NCBI RefSeq assembly: GCF_014196595.1
Contig: NZ_JACIEA010000001.1
Span: 1,110,546-1,174,545 of the forward strand
DNA: 64,000 bases
Source of the DNA: Sphingorhabdus rigui
GTDB lineage: Bacteria > Pseudomonadota > Alphaproteobacteria > Sphingomonadales > Sphingomonadaceae
Direction: 5' to 3'
Of the stretch, positions 54,183 to 63,311 are shown piece after piece. Position 1 is the first letter of the stretch. Every line of letters starts with the position of its first letter. The notes below the pieces were generated by a model that saw nothing but the letters and a program-made list of their open reading frames with translations, was not told the origin of the DNA and searched no databases. Made by a program: the position numbers and the translations under genes.

Positions 54183-56203
54183 TGTTCAAGAAAATCCTGA
54201 TCGCCAACCGTGGCGAGATCGCTTGCCGTATCATCAAGACTGCGCGTCGGATGGGGATCGCGACTGTCGCGGTCTATTCCGATGCGGATGCACGTGCACC
54301 ATTTGTGCAAATGGCCGACGAAGCGGTGCATATCGGGCCTTCGCCTGCTGCGCAGTCTTATTTGATTGCCGACAAGATCATCGCCGCGTGTAAGGCAACG
54401 GGCGCTGAGGCAGTCCACCCCGGCTATGGCTTCCTGTCCGAACGCACCAGCTTTGCCGAAGCGTTGGCCAAGGAAAACATAGCGTTCATCGGCCCGCCCG
54501 TGAACGCAATTGCCGCGATGGGCGACAAAATTGAGTCCAAGAAGCTTGCCATGAAAGCGGGCGTCAATGTCGTGCCCGGCTTTGTGGGTGAGATCGACAA
54601 CACCGAACATGCGGTGCGGATTTCGGAAGAAATCGGTTATCCGGTGATGATGAAGGCCAGCGCGGGCGGCGGCGGCAAGGGGATGCGGCTTGCCTATAAT
54701 GAGCAGGATGTACGCGAAGGCTTTGAAGCGACCAAGCGCGAAGGACTGAATTCCTTCGGCGACGATCGCGTCTTCATCGAAAAATTCATTCTCAATCCGC
54801 GCCATATCGAAATCCAGATATTGGGCGATCAGCATGGCAATATTTTATACCTGAACGAACGCGAATGTTCGATCCAGCGGCGCCACCAGAAGGTAGTGGA
54901 AGAGGCGCCTTCGCCCTTCGTCACGCCAAAGATGCGTAAGGCGATGGGAGAGCAGTGCGTCGCATTGTCGCGCGCGGTGGGCTATTATTCGGCGGGTACT
55001 GTGGAACTCATCGTATCGGGTGCCGACCCCAGCGGCGAGAGTTTCTACTTCCTTGAAATGAACACCCGTTTGCAGGTTGAGCATCCGGTGACCGAATGCA
55101 TCACCGGCATCGATTTGGTCGAACAGATGATCCGCGTTGCCGCTGGCGAGAAGCTCGCCATGACGCAGGATGATATCAAAATCGATGGTTGGTCCATCGA
55201 AAACCGCGTCTATGCCGAAGATCCCTATCGCGGATTCTTGCCCTCAACAGGCCGCCTGACGCGCTATCGCCCGCCAGTCGCAGGATGGACTGAGGACGAG
55301 GACGCTAACGGCCGTCGCGGCGTCGAAGGCGTTCGCGTTGACGACGGCGTCTATGATGGCGGCGAAGTGTCTATGTTCTACGACCCGATGATCGCCAAGC
55401 TGATTACATGGGGCAAAACCCGCGACGAAGCGGCTGACTTGCAAATCGCTGCGCTCGACCGTTTCGAAATCGAAGGCCTTGGCCACAATATCGATTTCGT
55501 CAGCGCCATCATGCAGCATCCGCGTTTTCGTTCTGGCGAATTGACCACGGGCTTCATCGCCGAGGAATATCCAGACGGGTTCCACGGCGCGGCATCAACG
55601 CCGGATTTGGTCAAATCACTCGCGGCCATCGCTGGCTTCGTTGCGACGGCAGAAGCCGACCGCGCCCGCCATGTCGACGGCCAATTGGGCGACACGCTTG
55701 AACCGCCCGCGCGCTGGCAAGTGAAGATCGCTGACGCTGTCCACGATATCGAAATGGTCGATGGCGACATGCACGTCGACGGCGAACATTTCGATCTTTC
55801 GATGGAATATGATCCGGGTGATCGCTTGATCGAGGCGGAAGTCGGTGACGAAGAGCTGGCGGTTAAAATTGCGAAGATGCGGACTGGCTTTAAGCTAACG
55901 ACACGCGGCGCAACCCATATCGCGCGCGTCTTGCCGGGGCATATTGCGCATTTGGCCGATCATATGATTGAAAAGATCGCGCCGGATCTGTCCAGATTCC
56001 TTATTTGCCCAATGCCCGGCCTGTTGACGACATTGCACGTCAATGCGGGCGATGCTGTGGAAGCAGGGCAACCGCTCGCCGTGGTTGAGGCTATGAAGAT
56101 GGAAAACATCCTGCGTGCCGAAAAATCCGGGACGGTGAAAATTGTCAATGCGAAGGCCGGGGACAGCCTTGCCGTTGATGCTGTCATTCTGGAAATGGAA
56201 TAA
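54182..56203 (+). CDS. pccA: Propionyl-CoA carboxylase biotin-containing subunit
   Basis: PccA carboxylates its own biotin with ATP and bicarbonate for PccB. The 673-residue protein has the biotin carboxylase domain (ILIANRGEIACRIIKTARR; MMKASAGGGGKGMRLAY; FLEMNTRLQVEHPVTE), a BT-type linker domain, and the C-terminal biotinyl domain with Lys639 in VEAMKMENIL, 35 residues from the end. It starts in a TAATG overlap with the DUF1330 gene. Together with pccB (47769-49295) it forms the complete enzyme, an unusual wide spacing of the two subunits within one run. Confidence 0.97.
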   Translation: MFKKILIANRGEIACRIIKTARRMGIATVAVYSDADARAPFVQMADEAVHIGPSPAAQSYLIADKIIAACKATGAEAVHPGYGFLSERTSFAEALAKENIAFIGPPVNAIAAMGDKIESKKLAMKAGVNVVPGFVGEIDNTEHAVRISEEIGYPVMMKASAGGGGKGMRLAYNEQDVREGFEATKREGLNSFGDDRVFIEKFILNPRHIEIQILGDQHGNILYLNERECSIQRRHQKVVEEAPSPFVTPKMRKAMGEQCVALSRAVGYYSAGTVELIVSGADPSGESFYFLEMNTRLQVEHPVTECITGIDLVEQMIRVAAGEKLAMTQDDIKIDGWSIENRVYAEDPYRGFLPSTGRLTRYRPPVAGWTEDEDANGRRGVEGVRVDDGVYDGGEVSMFYDPMIAKLITWGKTRDEAADLQIAALDRFEIEGLGHNIDFVSAIMQHPRFRSGELTTGFIAEEYPDGFHGAASTPDLVKSLAAIAGFVATAEADRARHVDGQLGDTLEPPARWQVKIADAVHDIEMVDGDMHVDGEHFDLSMEYDPGDRLIEAEVGDEELAVKIAKMRTGFKLTTRGATHIARVLPGHIAHLADHMIEKIAPDLSRFLICPMPGLLTTLHVNAGDAVEAGQPLAVVEAMKMENILRAEKSGTVKIVNAKAGDSLAVDAVILEME

Positions 56204-56218
56204 TATGCGCGCGGTGGC

Positions 56219-56986
56219 TTAATCCAAAATCGCCACCGCCCTTATCCATCCGGCACTCGCACGTTCGATCTTCACGGGGAAGCATGACAGCGTAAAACCA
56301 AAGGCTGGCAATGCTTCCAAATTGGTAAGCTTTTCAATTTGGTAATAAGGCTGGATACGTCCGGCCTTATGTCCTTCCCAAATGATCGACGGGTCGCGCT
56401 TTTCGGCCCACCGCTTTGCGGTATGGCTGAACGGCGCATCCCAGCTCCATGCGTCGGTGCCGACGACCTCGACACCTTGAGAGGTCAAATACAGCGTTGC
56501 TTCCGCGCCCATGCCAACGCCTTGATCGGTAAAGTTATCCGTTCCGTAAACCGCTCCAGACTGCACCAGAACAATGTCGCGTGGTTGAAGGGTGTAGCCA
56601 ATACGCTTGAGCTCCGCCTCGACTTCCTCCGCACTGACGACATGGCCAGCGGGCAAATGGGAAAAATCCAATTTCACGCCCGGTGCAAAAAATAGGTCGA
56701 GCGGCGCTTCATCAATCGATGGGGCAGGGCGTGCACCGGCATCAGTTGTCGAATGAAAATGCCACGGCGCGTCCATATGCGTTCCATTATGCGTGGATAG
56801 AGTGAGGCTTTCGACCGCCCAACCCTCCCCATCGGGAAGGTCATCCTGCGTGAGCCCCGGGAAGAACATTGCGATCTGTTCCCACGTATTTTCGTGCGTC
56901 ATATAGGAAATCTGCGGCCGCATGACCGGCGGATCAGAAACGACATCGTTGGTAATCGGGATCGACAGATCAATAAATTGCGGCAT
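56219..56986 (-). CDS. Cyclase-family protein (kynurenine formamidase-like metal hydrolase)
   Basis: A 255-residue protein of the cyclase family (PF04199-type), which includes kynurenine formamidase and isatin hydrolase. The metal motif HNGTHMDAPWHF near residue 75 is diagnostic; PRDIVLVQSG and GTDAWSWD follow. The substrate is unknown; no tryptophan-degradation gene is close. The ATG at 56986 has GAGGAG 6 nt upstream. It is convergent with pccA (15 nt between stops) and divergent from the MFS transporter, whose substrate it may share. Confidence 0.88.
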   Translation of the reverse strand: MPQFIDLSIPITNDVVSDPPVMRPQISYMTHENTWEQIAMFFPGLTQDDLPDGEGWAVESLTLSTHNGTHMDAPWHFHSTTDAGARPAPSIDEAPLDLFFAPGVKLDFSHLPAGHVVSAEEVEAELKRIGYTLQPRDIVLVQSGAVYGTDNFTDQGVGMGAEATLYLTSQGVEVVGTDAWSWDAPFSHTAKRWAEKRDPSIIWEGHKAGRIQPYYQIEKLTNLEALPAFGFTLSCFPVKIERASAGWIRAVAILD

Positions 56987-57097
56987 GTTCTTCTCCTCGC
57001 CCAAATCGATAATCGCCCTTGTGGATAAGCGCAACAAGCCGCTTGAACGGCACGACATAGCGATTAAGACAGGCATGAGGGTTTTTAGGGGAATATC

Positions 57098-58684
57098 ATG
57101 GCCGCTGCTGCCGAGAACGAAATCACACTTGATCCGAAACGGGACCGCCTGGTCATAACGGCGTCATCACTTGGCACTGTGTTCGAATGGTATGACTTCT
57201 TTGTCTACGGCATCCTTGCGGCACTGATCGGCAAATTATTCTTTCCTGCAGATAACCCAACCGCTGCAACGCTGGCTTCGCTGGCTATCTTCGGTGCCGG
57301 CTTTGGTGTTCGTCCGCTTGGGGCAATATTATTTGGCTATTTCGGCGACAAGATTGGACGGAAATATACATTTCTCGTGACCATCACGCTGATGGGCGTG
57401 GCGACAGCGGCGATTGGCCTGTTACCGACATTTGAGACCGCAGGGGTTTGGGCCGCAGGTCTATTGTTGCTGATGCGCTGTCTGCAGGGGCTGGCACTTG
57501 GCGGGGAATATGGCGGCGCGGCAATATATGTCGCCGAACATGCACCCGACGGAAAACGCGGCCAATATACCAGTTGGATCCAAGCGTCCGTCGCCGGCGG
57601 CTTTTTACTTGCGGTTATTGTCGTCCTTATCACCCGGCATGCGATGAGCACCGAAGCGTTTGAAGCTTGGGGTTGGCGCGTTCCGTTTCTGACATCGATC
57701 TTATTGCTTGCTGTATCGCTATATATGCGGCTCAAACTCTCGGAAAGCCCGGTATTTAAGGCGATGAAAGCCGCCGGAACCACGTCCAAAAATCCATTTG
57801 TCGAAAGCTTTAAATATCCCGGCAATATCGGACGTCTCTTCGTTGCGTTGTTCGGTGTTGCTGCGGGTCTGACCGTTATTTATTACACGTCACAGTTCGG
57901 CACGCTCTATTTCCTGACGGGCACGGCGCGCGTTCCAGAGGAAGATGCCCTTCTATATATGGCAGTAGGCGCCGCGCTCGCTGCGCCAACTTATGTTGCG
58001 TGCGGTTGGTTGTCGGATAAATGGGGCCGCAAGCGGATGCTTTTGTTAGGCTATGGCCTTTCCATCATCGGCGTATTTCCGATTTTCTGGATGATGGCCG
58101 ATGCCGCCAACCCCGCACTTGCACGTGCGACCGTCAGCAACCCGGTTACGCTTTCCTTGCCGGCATGTGATTTCAACGTGCTCAACCGCACGCATGAGAC
58201 CGAATGTGCGCAGGCGCTGAATTTCCTGACCAAGCGCGGGATTGCGTACAGCAAGCAGTCGTCCGAAACACTGGGGTTGAAGGTTGGGGATTCGCAGCTT
58301 CAGGGCTTTGACGAAAAAGCCTATGTCGCCGCATTGGAAAAGGCGGGCTATCCCGATAAATCTGATCCTGCCCAGCGGCAGCCATGGAAAATCATTCTCG
58401 CGGTGTTCCTGATGGTCGCGTTGTCGGGTATGACCTATGGACAGGTCGCGGCCATTTTGGTCGAAATGTTCCCGGCGAAAATCCGCTACACGTCCATGTC
58501 GATACCCTATCATATCGGCGCAGGCTATTTTGGCGGCTTTCTGCCGTATATCTCGCAATATATTGTGGCGCAGACCGGACAGCCTTTCTCCGGACTTTGG
58601 TATACGGTCGGCGTTACCGCATTGGCCTTTGTCGTTGCGTTGATTTGGCTGCCGGAAACGTCGGGAAAGACCAAGCTGGATTGA
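57098..58684 (+). CDS. MFS transporter, metabolite:proton symporter type
   Basis: A 528-residue inner-membrane carrier with 12 predicted helices of the MHS (ProP/KgtP-like) group. The N-terminal TASSLGTVFEWYDFFVYGIL, the loop-2 motif GYFGDKIGRKYTF and GGEYGGAAIYVAEHAP are typical of this group, which carries organic acids, osmolytes or aromatic acids. A polar insertion of roughly 90 residues (about 335-425), with two cysteines, sits between C-terminal helices; it is longer than in the classical members. The substrate is unknown. It is divergent from the cyclase-family gene by 111 nt and precedes alr. Confidence 0.88.
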   Translation: MAAAAENEITLDPKRDRLVITASSLGTVFEWYDFFVYGILAALIGKLFFPADNPTAATLASLAIFGAGFGVRPLGAILFGYFGDKIGRKYTFLVTITLMGVATAAIGLLPTFETAGVWAAGLLLLMRCLQGLALGGEYGGAAIYVAEHAPDGKRGQYTSWIQASVAGGFLLAVIVVLITRHAMSTEAFEAWGWRVPFLTSILLLAVSLYMRLKLSESPVFKAMKAAGTTSKNPFVESFKYPGNIGRLFVALFGVAAGLTVIYYTSQFGTLYFLTGTARVPEEDALLYMAVGAALAAPTYVACGWLSDKWGRKRMLLLGYGLSIIGVFPIFWMMADAANPALARATVSNPVTLSLPACDFNVLNRTHETECAQALNFLTKRGIAYSKQSSETLGLKVGDSQLQGFDEKAYVAALEKAGYPDKSDPAQRQPWKIILAVFLMVALSGMTYGQVAAILVEMFPAKIRYTSMSIPYHIGAGYFGGFLPYISQYIVAQTGQPFSGLWYTVGVTALAFVVALIWLPETSGKTKLD

Positions 58685-58715
58685 CACGCAATGGGGTAGG
58701 GGCAAAAGGCCGCGG

Positions 58716-59759
58716 ATGACCGATTTTGAACCCCCGCTGCGTTTAATCCTAGATGGCGACGCCCTCGCTGCGAATTGGAAAGCGCTTAACGCGCGCAGCG
58801 GTTCAGCGCTGGCTGGTGCAGCGGTAAAAGCCAATGGCTATGGCCTTGGCGCGCGCGAGGTCGCGGCGCGGTTGCGCGATGCGGGATGCCGAGACTTTTT
58901 CGTTGCCCATTGGGGCGAAGCCGCTGCGATCGCGGATATTATTCCTCCGGCCTGGATATCCGTCTTAAACGGCATTCAGGCCGCCGACATTCCGCACATA
59001 CGCGCTTTAGGCACAGTGCCCGTGCTGAACACACCAGAACAGGTCTCGATCTGGCGCGCGTCAGGTGGCGGACGTTGCCACATCATGTTCGACAGCGGCA
59101 TCAATCGGCTTGGCATCGGGCCGGAGCAGATGTCTCAATGTCGCTTGCAAGATATCGATGTCGATTTGCTGTTGTCGCATCTGGCGTCGGCGGATGAGGA
59201 CAGCGCGCAGAACGAAGCACAACAACGCCTGTTTCGTGAACATGCGGCAGCTTGGGGCGCGAAGCGCCTGAGCCTTGCCAACAGTGCAGGGATCATGCTT
59301 GGCGCGGATTATCATTATGATCTCACGCGCCCGGGGCTTAGCCTTTATGGTGGCATAGCACGCTCCGGCATGGGGGCATTTATCAAGCCGGTTGCAAGGC
59401 TTTCTGCACGATTGCTTCAGGTACGGACGCTGCCTGCAGGTGCGCCTATTGGCTATAACGCGACGCATGTCTGTGGGAACGACACCACCGTCGGGACGAT
59501 TTCTATCGGATATGCGGATGGTTATCTGCGTGCATTTTCCGGCAAGGGCAGTGCGCATCATGGCGCGGCCGCGTTGCCTGTTTTGGGGCGCGTATCAATG
59601 GACCTCGTGACAATCGATATCAGTGCGGCACCTGAGCTCCGCGAAGGCGACTGGGTCGACGTAGAATATGACTTGCCCACAGCGTCAGCGCTGACCGGGC
59701 TTTCCCAATATGAATTGCTCACCAATTTGGGGACGCGCTTCGCGCGCAATTGGCGATAG
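58716..59759 (+). CDS. alr: Alanine racemase
   Basis: Alr makes D-alanine for peptidoglycan with PLP. The 347-residue protein has the PLP lysine Lys38 in VKANGYGLG, the second catalytic residue Tyr266 in SIGYADGYLRAF, and the C-terminal domain with VLGRVSMDLVTIDIS. It is slightly short at the N-terminus compared with the family but complete. It starts 31 nt after the MFS gene and is followed by a clear terminator. MurI at 35200-36003 supplies the other D-amino acid. Confidence 0.95.
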   Translation: MTDFEPPLRLILDGDALAANWKALNARSGSALAGAAVKANGYGLGAREVAARLRDAGCRDFFVAHWGEAAAIADIIPPAWISVLNGIQAADIPHIRALGTVPVLNTPEQVSIWRASGGGRCHIMFDSGINRLGIGPEQMSQCRLQDIDVDLLLSHLASADEDSAQNEAQQRLFREHAAAWGAKRLSLANSAGIMLGADYHYDLTRPGLSLYGGIARSGMGAFIKPVARLSARLLQVRTLPAGAPIGYNATHVCGNDTTVGTISIGYADGYLRAFSGKGSAHHGAAALPVLGRVSMDLVTIDISAAPELREGDWVDVEYDLPTASALTGLSQYELLTNLGTRFARNWR

Positions 59760-59801
59760 TTTGCTCGCGCGTTGTCGCGGCTTGCGATTAACCCAATAAA
59801 A

Positions 59802-59829
59802 AAGGGCGCCACATGGGCGCCCTTCTTTT
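59802..59829. terminator. Bidirectional Rho-independent terminator
   Basis: AAGGGCGCC (59802-59810) pairs with GGCGCCCTT (59816-59824) around a 5-nt loop. Plus strand: followed by CTTTTTG, ending alr. Minus strand: followed by TTTTTTATT, ending the TonB receptor gene, whose stop is at 59848. It is the clearest terminator in the window. Confidence 0.88.
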
Positions 59830-59847
59830 TGCTGGGTCGTGATTAAA

Positions 59848-62800
59848 CTAGAACCTGAAGTTTGTATTAACGAACCACTGGCGACCAGTATAGTCATAAC
59901 CCGAGTATAGCGGGGCGTTACCAATTGTTGTGTAGTATGCTGTGATCTGTGGCGGATCCTTATCGAGCAAATTCCGCACGCCAAGAGTCATCTGGAATTT
60001 TTCCGTGATATTTAGCTGAACCGAAGCACTATGCTGGTAATAATCAGGCACTTCAAGTTGGTAACCTTCAGTCAAGATGCTAACATTTGCCTGGTTAACT
60101 AGACCGGTTGTACGGCTTGTTTGCAGATACTCTGCAGTACCGCTACTGCCATTAAACCATGACACACCATAACGGAACGTCACTGGCCCTGTGCGATAGG
60201 TGGCGTCGAAGTTTCCAACCAAATCTGGAACGTTCGTAGTCCCGTTGCTATCAAGCAAAAACTCTTCGGGAAAAGTTTTATCACTCTGCTCGGTGTACTT
60301 CGTCATGCTCGCGTTAAAAGTAAATCGACCACCGAACAGATCCGTCGCAAACCGACCCGTGAATTCATAGCCCTTTACGATATCCAGTGAAAGGTTCACG
60401 TAGCCGCTTGTCACAGTCAAAATCTGGTTTACGTCACGCTTTACAAACTTACAAAAACCTTCAGCTGGGTTGAAGTCGACCTCGCTGTAGCACCGAGATA
60501 GGATCGTCGATCCCGAAATCGAGGACACTCCGTTAGACACCTTGATATCGAAATAATCAACAGCAAGGCCCAAAGTTGTTGAGTTGGAAATGCGCGGTTG
60601 CACAACGGCACCTACCGACCAGTTGCGTGATGTTTCCGCTGACAAACCAGTTTCCGCACCACCACGCTGGAACAACGTAATGCTCGAATTCTGTTGGAAT
60701 GTGTTAGGATCAATGCCGATTGACCGACAATTGGCAGCACGCTGCTGTTGAGCAGGAGTGTACGCGCTGGGGTTTGGGTTACCATTAAGGCGAGGGAAGT
60801 TATCGGAATCGCACGGATCGCTTCCACCACTACTAAAACCACTGGTTGCGCCCAAAAACTGCTCTGAAAGAGCAGGAGCACGGTAGGATGTACCATAGCT
60901 GCCACGAACGCCGAAGCCTTTAAAAAACTCCCATTCGCCTGCTACCTTATATGTGGTGTCGCTCCCGTATGAAGCATAGTCTGTATAACGGGCAGAAGCG
61001 TTCAAGCTGAGGTTTTGGAAAAACGGACGTTCGGAAACTATTGGAACGAAGACTTCGCCGAACACTTCCTTAACATTGTCAGTACCACGAGTAGGGGTAC
61101 CGGCAGTCAAGCCAAGAAGATTACCGCTGATCGAGTTCGCATCTGGGGTGTCATCAATCTGCTGCTTGCGGTATTCTGCACCCAAGGCCAATTTTACGTC
61201 GCCACCGGGAAGAGCGAAGAGAGGACCATCGATGTTAAAGCTAGCCGTCGATTCACGAAACTTGGTGTTCCCGATCGTGTTAACAAGAATGTAATCACGA
61301 AATGCTTGGGGTAACTTACCGCCAATCACATCTGCGCTTAACCGAGGACCTGGTACACAGTTGACGTTTGAAGCAGCGCTGGCACAGCTCAGGACGCCAG
61401 TGGATGATTCCACAACGTTCATCGCATTTGCCATTCTGTCAATTAAGAAAGACTCGATCTCGTACGTCCCATCCGTCCAAGACTTTCCGACATACGCATC
61501 ATAACGCCAGCCATCGAATGCAAAATCGCCACGGACGCCGGCGCCAGCTCGAACGTAGTCAACTTCTTGGAAGGAATCTGTAAGTCCAAAGCCTACAAAA
61601 GCACGGGCGGCAACCGGTTGACCGCTTGATACGTTGTTCGCGGCGAGAAACGTGCCTGTTCGGAATTCCACCGGTAGAAGAGGGCTGCCCCTCAAATAGT
61701 CTAATGACACCTGACGATATAGAAGTGATGAAGACTTACGGCGTGTAGCAAGCACCTCACCATAAATCTCTGCATTACCTAGAGCGTCCGTCTGATAGCT
61801 TCCGGCAAGGAATCCAGTGTAATTTTCAACCGGAGTAATCAGCTCTTCTTCCTGACTAGCAGGATCGAATGTGTCGCGGTCATATGTACCTACACCGAGA
61901 TAACCAGGTGTCCCTCCAGCCGTTCCTGCAGCAGGGACGAACCTGCTAAAGGTGCCCGCAACGCCGCTTGTGCGACCAATAGCCGAGCGGCTCGGCAAGC
62001 CTAGTGTGTTAATGGTGACCCCGCCATTGTCGAGCGTGAAGCAGTTGCGGGGATCACCCAATGGGTATGGATCATCCGAGCCCAGAGGCGATGCTGCGTC
62101 AAGCTTGTAACCTGGAATCGGACAGCTTGTGAAGTCACGGTCGTTAAGACGCAAAGCTTCCCGCTTACGATACTCAAATGAGCCGAGCACATTGAAACGG
62201 TCATCACCGAAACCAAATGTCGTAGCGATCCGACGATCAACCCCAGCACCCACCTCAGGAACGTTGATCTGCGCGTCAAGTGTTACGCCACGGACTTTCT
62301 TGTCAGTCATAATGTTTACAACACCTGCAACGGCGTCAGAACCATAAATTGACGAAGCACCAGCCTTGAGAACTTCGATCCGCTCAACGATTGCGGTCGG
62401 TAGCACGTTAAGGTCAGCGGCAAGAACGTTGCCTCGGGTACCAGCAGGCGCAAGTCGACGGCCGTTCAGCAAAACGAGCGTTCGTGCGGGGCCAAGGTTA
62501 CGAAGACCAAGCGTGTTTGCTCCGGTCCCACCAGCGGTTACAAAACCGCCATAAAAGTTGTTAATTTGTCCGGCGCCCGCGGTTACTACCTGGCTCTGCA
62601 ACACGTCAGCAGCGCTATTGAAGCCGCCTTGCGTTATTTCTTCAGCGGTTACCACAGTAATTGGCTCGATTGTGCTGAATGTGTCGCGACGAATGCGCGA
62701 CCCAGTAACTACAATTGCGCTGGATGCGTCTTCAACCGCTTCACCCGTTTTGACGACTGCTTCTTCGGCTTCATCTTCCTGCGCAACCTGTGCGTACGAT

Positions 62801-62865
62801 GGAAAAGCGCCAAACAGCGCGAGGCTGACAGCGGACCCTGCAATCAACAAACGTGATTTTTTCAT
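59848..62865 (-). CDS. TonB-dependent outer-membrane receptor
   Basis: A 1005-residue outer-membrane receptor. A signal peptide (residues 1-25, ending SYAQ) is followed by a linker, the plug domain (TGSRIRRDTFSTIEPITVVTAEEITQGG; LGLRNLGPARTLVLLNGRR; VERIEVLKAGASSIYGSDAVAGVVNI) and a long beta barrel ending in a C-terminal aromatic (TNFRF), needed for outer-membrane insertion. There is no STN signalling domain. The ligand cannot be told from sequence; nothing nearby suggests iron or a specific sugar. Codons ending in A or T are visibly more frequent than in the neighbours. GGGGAG lies 7 nt before ATG 62865. Confidence 0.94.
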   Translation of the reverse strand: MKKSRLLIAGSAVSLALFGAFPSYAQVAQEDEAEEAVVKTGEAVEDASSAIVVTGSRIRRDTFSTIEPITVVTAEEITQGGFNSAADVLQSQVVTAGAGQINNFYGGFVTAGGTGANTLGLRNLGPARTLVLLNGRRLAPAGTRGNVLAADLNVLPTAIVERIEVLKAGASSIYGSDAVAGVVNIMTDKKVRGVTLDAQINVPEVGAGVDRRIATTFGFGDDRFNVLGSFEYRKREALRLNDRDFTSCPIPGYKLDAASPLGSDDPYPLGDPRNCFTLDNGGVTINTLGLPSRSAIGRTSGVAGTFSRFVPAAGTAGGTPGYLGVGTYDRDTFDPASQEEELITPVENYTGFLAGSYQTDALGNAEIYGEVLATRRKSSSLLYRQVSLDYLRGSPLLPVEFRTGTFLAANNVSSGQPVAARAFVGFGLTDSFQEVDYVRAGAGVRGDFAFDGWRYDAYVGKSWTDGTYEIESFLIDRMANAMNVVESSTGVLSCASAASNVNCVPGPRLSADVIGGKLPQAFRDYILVNTIGNTKFRESTASFNIDGPLFALPGGDVKLALGAEYRKQQIDDTPDANSISGNLLGLTAGTPTRGTDNVKEVFGEVFVPIVSERPFFQNLSLNASARYTDYASYGSDTTYKVAGEWEFFKGFGVRGSYGTSYRAPALSEQFLGATSGFSSGGSDPCDSDNFPRLNGNPNPSAYTPAQQQRAANCRSIGIDPNTFQQNSSITLFQRGGAETGLSAETSRNWSVGAVVQPRISNSTTLGLAVDYFDIKVSNGVSSISGSTILSRCYSEVDFNPAEGFCKFVKRDVNQILTVTSGYVNLSLDIVKGYEFTGRFATDLFGGRFTFNASMTKYTEQSDKTFPEEFLLDSNGTTNVPDLVGNFDATYRTGPVTFRYGVSWFNGSSGTAEYLQTSRTTGLVNQANVSILTEGYQLEVPDYYQHSASVQLNITEKFQMTLGVRNLLDKDPPQITAYYTTIGNAPLYSGYDYTGRQWFVNTNFRF

Positions 62866-62907
62866 GAAAAAGCTCCCCAGCTTAAATGTTCATCTTCAAT
62901 TAATACT

Positions 62908-62938
62908 TATATAAAGCGCAGACGGGTTGCATGTGCAA
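62908..62938 (-). promoter_or_regulatory. Candidate promoter of the TonB receptor gene
   Basis: On the minus strand TTGCAC (62938-62933) is followed after 18-19 nt by TTATATA (62914-62908). Spacing and sequence fit a housekeeping promoter reasonably. The transcript would carry a leader of about 35 nt to the ATG at 62865. An 8-bp inverted-repeat arm overlaps the -35 hexamer. Confidence 0.42.
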
Positions 62939-62975
62939 TAGCGACGCTCAAGAAAGTCTGATTTTTGCGCTATTG
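62936..62975. promoter_or_regulatory. Inverted repeat overlapping the receptor promoter
   Basis: CAATAGCG (62936-62943) and CGCTATTG (62968-62975) are a perfect 8-bp inverted repeat with a 24-nt spacer. The left arm overlaps the putative -35 of the receptor gene. It may be an operator pair or a leader hairpin; which, cannot be decided here. The remaining intergenic stretch to 63311 (446 nt in all) holds no convincing gene; it is AT-richer and contains many TGC/GCA steps described with phaR. Confidence 0.4.
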
Positions 62976-63175
62976 TTGCCGACGGGCCACATAGGGAAAA
63001 CTGCGGTAATGCCGCGACATTGCATCAAAATTTCATCAGGTGCCTTAGTCGCGAAATTATATAATGCAGCGTGCGAGAAATGCGTAGCAATTGATGTAAA
63101 GTGCAAAAGATCGCTATTCTGCAACGATATTTGCATGTCTGCTGAACGCCTCAATCCGCAAATATGTGAAGTAGA

Positions 63176-63290
63176 CTGCAGGCGATGTTTTTTGTAATAA
63201 AGTTGCGTGCAACGACTGATTACGCGCGATTTTCGTTGCACGGCGCGCCGATGTTGCAGTGCACCACAGCTTGGTGCTATCGGGCCCTTA
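63176..63290. promoter_or_regulatory. TGC/GCA-rich region upstream of phaR
   Basis: Within 140 nt of the phaR start are CTGCAG (63176-63181), the inverted repeat GTTGC-GT-GCAAC (63202-63213), GTTGCAC and GTTGCAGTGCACC. PhaR-type regulators of other alphaproteobacteria bind TGC-rich sites upstream of phasin genes and of phaR itself, so this may be an autoregulatory region. That is inference from the motif density. Confidence 0.4.
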
Positions 63291-63311
63291 TCATCCGTGA
63301 AAGGAACATGA

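Noticed and set aside
58046-58834. A 262-codon minus-strand frame over the MFS gene end
   Set aside because: Antisense to the transporter and the start of alr; no motif and no start signal.
62931-63197. An 88-codon plus-strand frame between the TonB receptor and phaR
   Set aside because: Cysteine-rich, no ribosome-binding site, overlaps the likely promoter region, and codon use does not resemble local genes.
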